A stretch of DNA of 64,000 nt from Diadema setosum (taxonomy: Eukaryota > Echinodermata > Echinoidea > Diadematoida > Diadematidae). Numbering within the stretch: the stretch's first letter is position 1; each line of letters begins with the position of its first letter. The stretch spans positions 11,533,912-11,597,911 of the forward strand of contig NC_092705.1 in assembly GCF_964275005.1 (NCBI RefSeq), written 5' to 3'. Below, piece after piece: positions 1 through 10,800 of the stretch. The position numbers and the translations under genes were made by a program. Below the pieces are notes generated by a model that worked only from the letters and a program-made list of their open reading frames with translations, made no database searches and was not told the origin of the DNA.

Positions 1-557
1 TTAAGGGAAGTGTATTGTAGTGTTTGATGTTGTAATCTACAATGTATGCTAAATGTGCGTGTGAATTAACTTGATCCCAATGCTACATACAAAGCTAATT
101 TTGTTAGGACTCGGTCACTTGAATGTCCCTGTAATGAAATATGCTTACTCTAATTATTGCTAAGTTTTGTGACGATTAAGTTTAAATCGTGTTGGATCAA
201 AAGGTGAAGTGTATTGTCCTTTGCAAATGAAATTGCATTTGTGAACTGTCCATATAGATTGAATAAATTGTTGTCTTTGTGCCGATTACCTGTATGAATA
301 GAATGCTATGTTGTTTTGTCTTGTTTTGTTTTTGAGAAATGGAGGGAGGAAAACATATACACACTTTTATAGTTTAATACAGTAGTAGATGTGTGCATGT
401 TTGTGTATGTTAGTACGTTCATGCATGGAGCAAGAGTGATACTAAAAGTGAATAAAAGAAATTCTGCTCCCATCTTCATGCTGGCTTACATACACAGAGT
501 AACACCAAACATAATAGGCCAAGGTTCTTTGAAACCAGACATTGCAAAGATTAAGTA
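1..557. other. AT-rich stretch, no feature seen
   Basis: No exon-like open frame with splice sites and no clear repeat ends. Some GT-rich stretches only. Confidence 0.4.
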
Positions 558-739
558 CAGTGGACTCCCATTAAAACGGGAGTCCTCGGAACCGGCAATT
601 TTCTTTTGTTATATCAAAATTTCGTTATAACTGAACAAATAATAAAGAACGAAGAGCAGATAATTTTGTGGCCTGAATTTTTACTTCATTGTAACCAGAA
701 TTTTATTATAATCATGTTCGTTATAACGGGAGTGCACTG
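558..739. mobile_element. pogo/Tigger-like MITE, copy 1
   Basis: Flanked by TA on both sides, with terminal repeats starting CAGTGGACTCCC and, at the far end, CAGTGCACTCCCGTTATAAC. The body contains TTTCGTTATAACTGAA and no coding capacity. TA duplication and CAGT ends fit the Tc1/mariner-pogo superfamily. Confidence 0.75.
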
Positions 740-1085
740 TATCCTGTGTTTTAATGAAACAGTAATATTGCATAAAACCAAATATGCAAATTAGAAGTGA
801 CAATGATATTACCGAAACATTTCTTGTAGGGTTGTGCACAAAGGTTTGTAAATCAGGTTTCATCTGTAATTTATCACCTTACATTTGTAGACCCATTTCT
901 CTTTGCAGGTCATAATTACTACATTCTTGCAAAATTACAAGAATTCAAGTGAAAGATCATTCCAGATGTATACATTCCAAAAAAATGGAAAATTTATCCA
1001 AGATTTGTCAGTCAGTGTGAGATTTGTGAGGTGATTACATGTACCTCCTCCAACTGGCATAATAATGTGGTTGCAATGTACACTA

Positions 1086-1236
1086 CAGTGCACTCCCGTT
1101 ATGAAAAGCAGTTATATCACGCGGTAACATTATCAGCTCTGATTTCTATAATTTACTTGTGTAGTTATTATGAAATTTTGATATAATGATAGAAATGTGT
1201 GTGTCCCGAGGACTTTGTTATAATGGGAATCCACTG
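1086..1236. mobile_element. pogo/Tigger-like MITE, copy 2
   Basis: Starts CAGTGCACTCCCGTTATG and ends ATAATGGGAATCCACTG with TA on both sides. It shares the internal TGAAATTTTGATATAA with the copy at 558-739. Confidence 0.75.
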
Positions 1237-1426
1237 TACTGCTTTAAATGACGCTGTGTGGAACTAATAAGGTGAATGCCTTCCTTATTCTACGCCTGAA
1301 CCTACTAAAGCATCCCCTGCGATGTTCCATTGATTTGACTTAATTTATTCCAATACCAAGAGTACCATGGTAGGTGTATTGTGCCTCCTAGCAGCTATGT
1401 TAATACATGCAACTCCCTGCATATTG

Positions 1427-1580
1427 AAGTCCTCAGGACTGGCAATTTTCTTTCGTTATACGGTATTGAAATTTTGTTATGACCAAATAGTAAAGTGTAT
1501 AAAGATACATCTATACAGTAGATGATGATTTGGGGACCTAAATTTTTACTTCATTTTAGTGAGAATTTTGTCACAACCCT
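1427..1580. mobile_element. decayed third copy of the pogo-like MITE
   Basis: Contains GGCAATTTTCTTTCGTTATA, GAAATTTTGTTATGACC and ATTTTTACTTCATTTTAGTG in the same order as the copy at 558-739. Its ends are lost. The hAT-like element follows at once. Confidence 0.55.
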
Positions 1581-1606
1581 GTGGATTAACACACATACAC
1601 ATTCAA

Positions 1607-1879
1607 GGGTGCATGCCACGTGTTTGACACCTACAAATCATGCAGCCCATGAGTCATACAGCCCACAAGTCATGCAGCCCATGAGTTTGACATTATGCAA
1701 ACAAGGTCCATGAGACCGACACATAAAGCCCTGTGTTGTAATGTCAATCTCGTGGGCCGTTTTTACCTAGTGTTGAACTCGTGGGCCTTATTTGCCTAGT
1801 GTCCAACTCGTGGGCTGTATGACTTGTGGACCATTTTCTAATGTCAAACTTGTGGGTGTCGATCTCATGGGATGACCCC
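1607..1879. mobile_element. hAT-like MITE with internal CATACAGCCCA repeats, copy 1
   Basis: Bounded by ACATTCAA at 1599-1606 and TCATTCAA at 1880-1887, an 8-bp target duplication with one mismatch. The left end is GGGTGCATGCCACGTG and the right end, read inward, GGGGTCATCCCATGAG. The inside consists of short units such as CATGAGTCATACAGCCCA, then their reverse complements, so the whole can fold back. It has no open frame of note. Confidence 0.7.
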
Positions 1880-1945
1880 TCATTCAATACAGCTTTATAT
1901 CCATATTGAGTGATGACATAGTATACAAGTAATGAATGTTTATGA

Positions 1946-2068
1946 GTGCAATGGACAGAATATTTCATGAGGTGAAAGATGAAATGATCCATTGAACTTG
2001 CCTGTGCCTCATTCAATAGATCAATAATGTCATCTTTCACCGAATGAAACATTCTGCCCATTGCACAG
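1946..2068. repeat. short foldback repeat
   Basis: TGCAATGGACAGAATATTTC at the left pairs with the reverse complement of GAAACATTCTGCCCATTGCA at the right, continuing through GGTGAAAGATGA. The loop is short. It begins close to the end of the hAT-like element. Confidence 0.65.
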
Positions 2069-2583
2069 ATGAAAATTATTAATTTGTTTTATATAACACC
2101 CAAAAATAGATCCTTGTCATTTGATCTTACAGTGTATATGAATTTAGAAACGAAAGAATGTGCGAAATCTGAGATCGAGAGAGTGCCGAGTGCTTGACGC
2201 TAGCGCACCTGTCCATCAATATGCTTGAATGTGTGCACACTGCAAGCGTAAGCGTTTTACGTATGTAGTGTGCCGGTCCGGGCTCTCAGCGTGAGTGCAA
2301 TGGAGCAAATCGCACGGATCCAAAATCAAAGAATGGAGCCACAATTGCACAAATGATGATATAATTGTAAATGGGACAAATAATCAATATCAAACAACCA
2401 ATCAAATGACAGGGATCTATAGGTGTCATATAAAAGACATCATGCCACTGTGAGAAGTATCCAAGAAATATTAACACAAATGCCACAATTGCATTTAATC
2501 ATTTGGATTTTATTCCATGGTTCACCTGTCGATCCACAAATGACCTCCACATGAGCACTTGCAGACAAAGTGAATACAAAATA

Positions 2584-2794
2584 TACTGTTAAACCAAAAA
2601 TTTTCATGTGGAATTTAATTTCGCAAATTTTGCGATAGCCAAGATTTGCGAAATTAAAATGCACGCTCAAGTTTTTATCTACACTATACGCATTGAACAC
2701 CATTGGCAATTCAAGAAAATTTCATGCCACGAAATAGGCTGTCTGCTTCAATTTATGAAAATTTCATGTGGAGAAAATATCTTACTTTACAGTA
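2584..2794. mobile_element. MITE with TACTGT ends, intact copy
   Basis: Starts TACTGTTAAACC and ends CTTACTTTACAGTA. Inside are GCGAAATTAAAATG, CTACACTATACGCATTGAA and paired AAAATTTCATG stretches. It is the uninterrupted counterpart of the copy at 44409-45009. Confidence 0.7.
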
Positions 2795-3072
2795 TTGTAA
2801 ATACATACATCATGTACATAACAGAACTGAGATTGGTATTGAAAATACAAGAGCACTGAGAGATCATATTATTTCGTGGCAGGAATGCACATCTTTAAGC
2901 TACTAGTACATAATACACTGTAAATAATTTTTCAAAAAAGGAATGCCCTATGAGCAATTGTTAGATAAATCCATGGAATTAGAATTATAGTGTGTGTACT
3001 TTATACTTCACAGACTCATTCTTTGCATGGAATTTGTCACAATTCAGTCCGTACCAAAATACAAAGCTCAAT

Positions 3073-3553
3073 AAAGGTTATCTGAAACACAAATGCATGT
3101 TGATTTATGATACCCTCAACATCACTTTTGCAGTGAAATGAAAATCTAGAAACATTCCATATATTTTCTACTAATTTTTCTTCTATTTTTCTTCAGATTA
3201 CTTGGATACGCCCACAAAAAATCCTTCCAAACCAATATTCCTGTTGTGACCTCATCTGTCCATCATTGCTAAAGTACTGACATGTTTAACAAAAGACATT
3301 AGAATGCACCTTCCCCTAGACTCAGCATAACTTGCATGTTTCTGTGATATTAATGTGACTAACAAAAGACATGGCGAGGGAATCTTGGTTTGGAAGAGTT
3401 TTTTTGTGTGTGTGGGTGTATCCAAATAATCTGAAGAAAAATAGAAGAAAAATTAGTTAAAAATATATGGAATATTTCTTGTTTCACCGCTAAAGTGATG
3501 TTGAGGGTATCATAAATCAAAACAACATGCATGTGTATTTCAGGGAACCTTTA
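3073..3553. mobile_element. foldback element with arms of about 200 bp
   Basis: TTATGATACCCTCAACATCAC near 3110 reappears inverted near 3495, together with inverted blocks around TTTTTCTTCTATTTTTCTTC and GGATACRCCCACA. The two arms face each other across about 100 bp of loop. No coding frame. Confidence 0.7.
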
Positions 3554-3762
3554 ATGTACACCCTGTGATAAACAGTACACCTGCATCATGGTACCCCATT
3601 TGCAGGCACTTGTGTTTCACTAAGAGGTATTAATGGAATATTCATTCATGTATAACTGCCATCAAAAGCCTCTTATGTCCAAATTTATCCCCACTTTAGT
3701 TATTTGCACTGGGTCAGGTGAGGCATTGATCTGTGAGTGTAGGAAACTCCTACGCAGAGCTC

Positions 3763-4156
3763 TTAAAGGGAATGTATAGTTTTGGTTGAGACCTAATTTC
3801 AGGTTTCTAACATTTTCTGGTGAGATAATGAGAAACATCTTATGAAATATGAAAGAACATGTAATTCCATGTGGAATTCAACGTTTATTTGATGAAAAAA
3901 GGTTTTGAAATGTCTGAGATATCCAAAATAGAGTGATTCTAAGAAGTGTGGGACCCACACTTTATTATGATCGCTTTGTTTTACTTTGTTTTTGGATGTT
4001 TCAGTCATTCCAAACCTGATTTTCACACATCAAAATAAACTTTGAATTCCTCTTAAAATGGTATGCTCTGTACTATTTCAGAAGTGTTTTCTTGGTATCT
4101 CACAAAAAGTTAACAGCCCAATTCTCATCTCCACCAATACTGTACCATCCCTTTAA
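3763..4156. mobile_element. TTAA-flanked foldback MITE, copy A
   Basis: Starts TTAAAGGGAATGTATAG and ends ACCATCCCTTTAA. It folds on itself through GATGAAAAAAGGTTTTGAAA and its near inverse around 4000. A second copy is nested at 44478-44874. TTAA at both ends fits piggyBac- or Kolobok-type insertion. Confidence 0.75.
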
Positions 4157-4269
4157 CCACCAGCTATCTCGCTTCTGCATGGCAAAAAAAAAAAAAAAGG
4201 TGACTGTACAGATGAGCCTTGTTATAATGAGAACCTAAAAACTGACAATTGCATCTTTTAGAATGATGA

Positions 4270-4630
4270 TGATGATGATTCACAGCATTTGTATGACACC
4301 ATATATCTCTAAAAAAACCCAAACAAACAACCAAACATTCCAAGGTGCAGACTTGAAGACTCCAACCACAAGCACCCTCTTATCTGGAGATTCTCCCACC
4401 TGAAACCCCTAGCAAACTGGAGACTCCAACTTGAGGTGCGCGAAGTCCCTTGGGTCAATAGGGTTCTAGATGCTCTCTCAAGTCTCATGCTATCTCAGCC
4501 TTATTTTCCAACAGGGCGGGAGAATTGGAGAACGGGGGATTTTGCGAAAATGGGCTTTCGGCGGGAGATCTCCCGTCGAAAGCAGGAGAGTTGGAGTCTC
4601 CGCAGACTCCTCCACGAGAGTTTGTAATGA
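4270..4630. repeat. short repeat cluster rich in GGAGACTCCAAC
   Basis: GACTCCAACCACAAG, TGGAGACTCCAACTTGAGG and GTTGGAGTCTCC occur in both orientations, with CGGGAGATCTCCCG as a perfect palindrome. It is probably a decayed palindromic element with no clear ends. Confidence 0.4.
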
Positions 4631-4643
4631 AATAAGTTTCTCA

Positions 4644-4700
4644 CTATATCACGGTACAAAAACAAAAATATATAGTTGGTACCTTCAAGTTAAAAACTCA
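4644..4700 (+). repeat. 57-bp direct repeat, left copy
   Basis: The block from CTATATCACGGTACAAAAAC to AGTTAAAAACTCA is repeated without visible change at 5531-5587. The 830 bp between is more CpG-rich than the flanks. Confidence 0.85.
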
Positions 4701-5530
4701 CTAGAGTAAAATATCCCGTTTGCGGCAGTTTAAGCATTGTTAAGAGTTATTTCCAACTTGTAAACAAATCAGGCAAATTATTTTCAACCATTTCATATAT
4801 CATAGACAAGATTATTCAATAACGCAATTGTTTTCATGAAAGAAATTTACCATTGACCAACGCAGTTTTCATGATTTACCAGGGCAAAACCCGGCACAAT
4901 TTTCGCCGATAAGGGCGATATGCGACGTAGTATTCCTGCTTGCGGCACGATGTACAATCCCTATGCAATACGCGCGTGCTCCGCGATCTTTAGCTGAACG
5001 CCTTCACATGTCTCGCGAACATTGCGTAAGCGCCAATTCCCATTGCGAAAGCACGTGAAAATAGCGTGCGCACATGCATTGGCCGCAAACAAGATCGCAC
5101 TTCTGGCTGTGTTGTTGATGTCTTTCTCGTGTTTTTCTCATTTTTTTCGATGGTAACATCCACTTTCTGAAAAAATGGCGGCCCACATCGGCTCGCGAAA
5201 ATTCTATTTTACGTGAGGATATGTTTTCAAAATCCATGAACATCGAGAAAACGAAAAAAAAATCCAGTTCCTTGGACCATTGTTTCTTAACCGTTATGTT
5301 AAGAAGTACCGAAAATTTCATTTTGGATGCGATATGTTGTCATTTAGGTGGGAAAATTTCACTTTCGTCAGAGATCGTGCCCGTTTTATCGGTTGGTTTT
5401 TGTTGATTGCTAGTGTGTTAGTATATGTGTAGTGTGCATGTAACAGTGCAATGCTGTGTTTAGCTGTATATTACCGTGTATGTTGTACCTGCCGCGAACG
5501 GCTGCACGGCCGCTTACTGACGCAGTTACT

Positions 5531-5587
5531 CTATATCACGGTACAAAAACAAAAATATATAGTTGGTACCTTCAAGTTAAAAACTCA
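5531..5587 (+). repeat. 57-bp direct repeat, right copy
   Basis: Same 57 bp as 4644-4700, starting CTATATCACGGTACAAAAAC. The sequence between shows no gene. The pair may mark an insertion with an unusually long duplication or an unequal exchange. Confidence 0.85.
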
Positions 5588-5839
5588 TTACAATGAGGTT
5601 CCCATGAACACTTTGCAGCACAGACATTGTCAGTTCAGACTTATGGAAACCATGTTGCTTAGGTTTTCTCTTCTCCCTCAACTCCCCCCCCCCCCCCCCC
5701 TTAAAATGTAACCTCTCATGACATTTTCTCATGAAGAGTTTATTTACTTTGAGGTGAATTCCAAACATTGCATACAGTCAAGAATCACTGTATGTGTACA
5801 TGCAGGGAACAGGTCTGTGACACACTCGGGATGCTTATT

Positions 5840-6977
5840 CAGGCGCGGTGGAGCACCCCAATTTGCATCTCATTATCGCCCCGTTCTATTTGAATTTCCA
5901 ACGGGCATCCACGGCTGCCCGAAACTGTGTGCATGAAAAAGTCAAATCTTTACCTTCTCCTTGTGCCGCTATGCGTGCTGCTAGTAAACTCAAACTTCCC
6001 ACACTATCTAAGTTTTTAAAAACCTTCCTTTTGATGAAAAAATTATGAAATTTGCTGCACTAGAACTTGAGATATTAAAGCGTTTTGAAAATCACCTCTC
6101 GCAAAACATGCTCTCTGTTTTTTTCCGACTGGACTATGGCCGGGCTCCAATGTGTCCGAAACTGGCAACATAAGTTCATCAGGCCTCAATCCATATATGG
6201 TGAAATTTTTCGCTTTGTACCACCTGTACTTTTTGAGAAATCAACTTGTTTCTACAGGGTTTGGAATAGAAAATTGTAGTCGGCGAAACAATTGAAAATG
6301 ACGTCATTTCTTTTCCCGTAATATTGGGCATGCGTGGTACATGAGATTCAGGATTTCGTGCTCATTGTTGGTTTGCATGTGACGCAGTCAATTTTGCTGA
6401 GTGTCGCACGGCGGTGATTGCTGAGCTGCTGCCGCGCACGCTGCATGCAGCAATGCGTTGTGTGTGCTGTGACATGCAACGCCACAGTGACGCGATTAAT
6501 TATACATGGGACCGACCTGTACGCTTTGCGTTCGTGTCATTTTTGACATCACCTTCTGTTTTTTTCCGACACAACCATGGCCGGGAATATTATGGTATGA
6601 AATTTAAAATGCAAGCAGATAAATAAATTTCGGTGTACTTTGTTTGAATGGCGCTTTTGTTCCGCAATCACACTTCGTGAATTTTAGGATGATTTTCGAG
6701 GCATATTTTTGGTAATTTTGCTCGCCAGGTTTTCGCTAAAATTTCACATTTTATTATTGTCAAATCCTTTAATATGTTATATGTGCATATTCGGACATGT
6801 TTTCAAATTCAAACTAACTCAATTTTAATCTGAAAATAGGTTTCCTGAAATTGTTATTAGCTTGAGAAGTTGTTTACTTTTTCTCAACTACGCGAGTACA
6901 TGTTGTTTACTTTATGCAAATGAGGCTCGGCTGCCGATGGATTTCTGCGAGATAATTGGGGTGCTCCACCGCGCCTG
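5840..6977. mobile_element. 1.14-kb non-autonomous DNA transposon with 4-bp TATT duplication
   Basis: The terminal repeats CAGGCGCGGTGGAGCACCCC (left) and the reverse complement (right) are flanked by TATT at 5836-5839 and 6978-6981. Two internal stretches near TTTTTTTCCGAC...ATGGCCGGG are alike. There is no transposase frame. The superfamily is not clear. Confidence 0.8.
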
Positions 6978-7070
6978 TATTGTTCAACTATAATGCAGCC
7001 AGCATTGTTAAAGACTGATTTAATTGGTCCACACTGCATGCAGAGAACATGTTGCAAACAGACCGACTCA

Positions 7071-7076
7071 TTTATT
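7071..7076 (-). promoter_or_regulatory. candidate POLD3 polyadenylation signal
   Basis: AATAAA on the minus strand about 540 nt past the POLD3 stop. It lies just upstream of the foldback element at 5840-6977 on the transcript strand. AATAAA is common by chance in AT-rich DNA. Confidence 0.25.
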
Positions 7077-7262
7077 ACTGCGAGACACAGAGACTGACAG
7101 ACTGGATCCATCACTCAAACATCTATGGAAGCAATGATATCTTCAGCAATCTTTCTTCAGTATTACACCATAGGTTCTCTTTACATTCATTGAAGTGTAC
7201 GTGGTCAACAGATGGAAGGTGAGATTCAGCCCCAGCATAAGACTTCAGGTAATGCAACACTG

Positions 7263-7423
7263 CACACTGGTACTGGTCCGATGGTGCGAGACCAGTAAGA
7301 ATTACTCTTGGACCAGTAATTTTTTTCAGAAATTTACCCGTAAAAATGAAAAAAAAAAAAAAACTGGGTACCTATTGGTCGGACAGACAGGTCAGACCAG
7401 TAGTAGAAATGGGTTAGTGTGCA
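7263..7423. repeat. possible MITE with TGCACACT ends
   Basis: GCACACTGGTACTGGTCC at the left faces the inverse of ACCAGTAGTAGAAATGGGTT and AGTGTGCAG at the right. The middle repeats GACCAGTAA. The borders are uncertain. Confidence 0.35.
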
Positions 7424-7612
7424 GCCCTGGGTATTTGGGGGAAAAAAAAGGATACAAATTCTCAACATCCAGGCAGTCATTTTCACATTGTTGCAAAGGG
7501 ACCAGCTTGAGTAGTGAAATTTGGCTTGTACAAATGTATGTACTCACAACCACAGTTCTGAGTGACCTATGAGTCAAGAGAGACTTCTGGCCTTGTGTCA
7601 AGACACAACCTT

Positions 7613-7818
7613 TCATTTTTTCTTGAAGAAGCTCATGAGGGTGGATTGCTTCCCCTTGCTGCTGGGGGGCGAGGTCTTCTTTCCCTTTCCCTTCTTCCCC
7701 TTCTTCTCCTCATCCTCCTCATCCCTCTCCTCCTTCTTGGGTTTGGGCTTAGGGGGCGGGGGCGGCTCATCGTCCTCGCTGGCGTCGGTAGACTCACTCT
7801 CCCAGACTTTTTCTGTGA
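7613..7818 (-). CDS. POLD3: POLD3 terminal coding exon with PIP box
   Basis: Starts VTEKVWESESTDASEDDE, matching human VTEKVYESES. A basic/acidic linker follows, ending in QSTLMSFFKKK and TGA. Gln, Leu and Phe-Phe fit the canonical PCNA-interacting box. The acceptor is CTCCTTGCAG. Confidence 0.96.
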
Positions 7819-10800
7819 CTGCAAGGAGCAAAACAGAGCGAGACAGGTCTCATCAGAATTACTGTCTCAGTATGAAGTACCATCTTTCTACAACGACCAA
7901 TTTATGTGTGCTAGTTAGAGAAAGGATATGTAGAGTACTAGTCTCTATCCTCCTCATCTCACAATCAACTTGCCATCAACCCAGTTGGTATCATTCTCTT
8001 CTGTACCTTTTCCTCTTCCCTTCTCTCCCAACTTCATATTACATCATTGTTATGATCCCTTTGCTCTTCTCATCAAATCTCATTTGTACAGAAATCTAGC
8101 AAATATTGTTTAAAGTGATGACATATTTGTGTCCATGTTCTGATTTTTTTTTTAAATTCAATACTTGACATCCATGAAAGCTTCTTGTTCTGAAATCCTA
8201 TGTGCATCCATATCAGCCTTGCATAAATAGCTATCAATTTTGCATGGGTAAGAGAATGTACTCACCCATACAACCCTCTTCGTCCATTGTAATTTTGCTC
8301 CTCAGAACCCTCTTCCTGATCCGCCTCTTGCCACTCCCCTTCCCAGATGATTGCTCAGTCTTCTCTTCTGATTGGTCGGCAGCAGGGGGAGGGGCCTCTC
8401 CCTCTTCCTCTGATTGGTCTGGTTCAGCCTGAGGGGGCGGAGTTGGTGGAATGGGGCTGTCATCTAAAAAAAAGAAAGGGCAGAGGCAGAAAGGCTGTCA
8501 ATTAAGCTGTAACAAAAATTATGACTGTGCTTCTTGCACCTGTGCAGTCATTCAAATGACAAACCAACCTATGTTTCTGGATGAAGTTTTAGATACTATA
8601 TACGCCGAATATTTCACGAAGTTTTTATTTTCACGAATTTCGTGAGTCAGGTGCTAATTGCAAAATTAAAGACACATGAAAATATTGATTCTGATCCCAA
8701 TATGAATGTGCTGTACGCTTATGCATTTTCCCGTTCAGTTCAGTACTCCACGATCACGAATTTAACCACTCGCGAATTGTCTGGCAGTCCCGACTCGCGA
8801 AAATTTAGACCCGCTAAATATATGGTGTATATACAAAGATGTAAGTTTTGTATTTACAATGATCGATTCACATGGCACATCCATTTCTCCCTATTCAAAG
8901 CAGCCACGTAAAAACATATTCAAATTAACTTAAAGGGGCGTGATACCCAAATATAGATGTGGATTGAGTGCATGCAGAAATGTTAGTAGAAGGCAGGTTT
9001 GAGGAAAATTTGATAATCTGTTTAACAGTTATGAATTTTTAAGGTTTTGGTGCTACCATTGCTGGATACGAAGACCTCGCCGCAGGAAAATAATGTGAAG
9101 AAAATACAGAGGATTCAACATACTTCACTTTTTTATCCCAATGAGAGAGCACCTGACTATACATCTTTGAGAAAGCAGGGGGAATATTATCATATCTAAC
9201 ACATGTCCATAATAAGTCAAAGAATGTGTGCTTTTACTCATTAAAAACTTTTTGTTGAATTCTCTTCATTGTTTTGTTTTGTTTTTTTCCTGTTGTCCTG
9301 CAGTGACATCTTCAAGTATCATTCCCCATCCAGAAAGCAGACTTTGATTCAAAAGAGATATAAAGTTTGAACATGGCTCAAACTTGCTTATTTAAACAAC
9401 AACAATGACAAAACCAACACACAAATGACTTATAGCAGCATATAACATAATAATAAGCCTAAAATCTGATCTCACACTTACCCATATCTTCTTCCTCCTC
9501 GTCCTCTTCTTCCTCACTACTACTGTCTTCTTGCTGGATGATTCGTCTCCGTTTCTTGGCAACCTTCTTTCCACGCCCTTCATCATCTGTGTAACCAAAC
9601 AAATAGGATTACTTCTTTTCCATGATGATTAAATTGATATTTTGTTTTATTTGAGCTAGCTGACAAGCACTGACATCTTAATAACATGTGCAATATACAA
9701 CTGAAGAAACATGTCACGAATCAACCAACCAACTAACCAACAAACAACCAACTTTACCATATAATGCTGTGAATAAACTAGCAAACAAACAAACAAACAA
9801 ACAAACAAACAAACTTTTCTTACAAAACCTTCACGCCTCTGCTTAACATTTTCTTGCTTTTAATTACCTCCGCCAAGGGAGGAGGTTATGTTTTCGTTAC
9901 AGTTGGTTTGTTTGTTTGTTCGTTAGTTTAGCTGGTTTGTCCGTGTGCAAAATAACTCAAAAAGTAGTTAACGGATTTGGATGAAACTTGCAGGAAAGAT
10001 TAAGAATGACACAAGTAACAAACGATTAACTATTGGTAGTGATCCAAGAATTTTGGGGGAATTTATGAAGGATTTTTGATATTTTGGCAGGTAGAGTCAA
10101 TGAACTTGGGAGTTCAGGCTGCGCGCATTTGAGGTTTGCATGCGCACACTAAAGTGCGTGCTCTAGTTTCTGCTAGGGCAAGGCGCGCCGTGCTGCTGAG
10201 GGTTTATGACGTAACAAAGACTTCTATATTGGGAAATCGGCCGACTTTTAGCACACAATGATAAGTACGTACATTGTATGGGTGGAAATCACTGATATCT
10301 CTATGGAAGAACAAGATCAGTAGTGGAAATGAGCTGCATACTTGGCGGAGGTCTGCGCTCTCAGAGTGCTTCTCTAGTTCTTTCTTTTTTTATTCAACAA
10401 AGTCTTTAAAGGACAAGTTCACCTTCATTAACATAAGGATTGAGAGAATGTAGCAATATTAGTAGAACACATCATTGAAAGTTTGAGGAAAATCGGACAA
10501 TCCGTTCAAAGTTTATGAATTTTTGAAGTTTTTGTGCAGTCACCGCTGGATGAGAAGACTACTGCAGTGTATGATGTCACATGTGTACAACAATATTAGG
10601 AAAATATAAAGAGAATTTCACAAAATTTCATCTTTTGAAAAAAGTACACATTCCCTTGACTCGTTACTGACATATGTTATGGGTAATATTATTCCCAATG
10701 CCTTCAGAAAGAGGCAAGTCAAGTGCTCTTTTATTATGCGAAAAAAGGGAAAATATGTTGAATTTTCTTTACATTTTCTTTATACTGTTGTACTCATATG

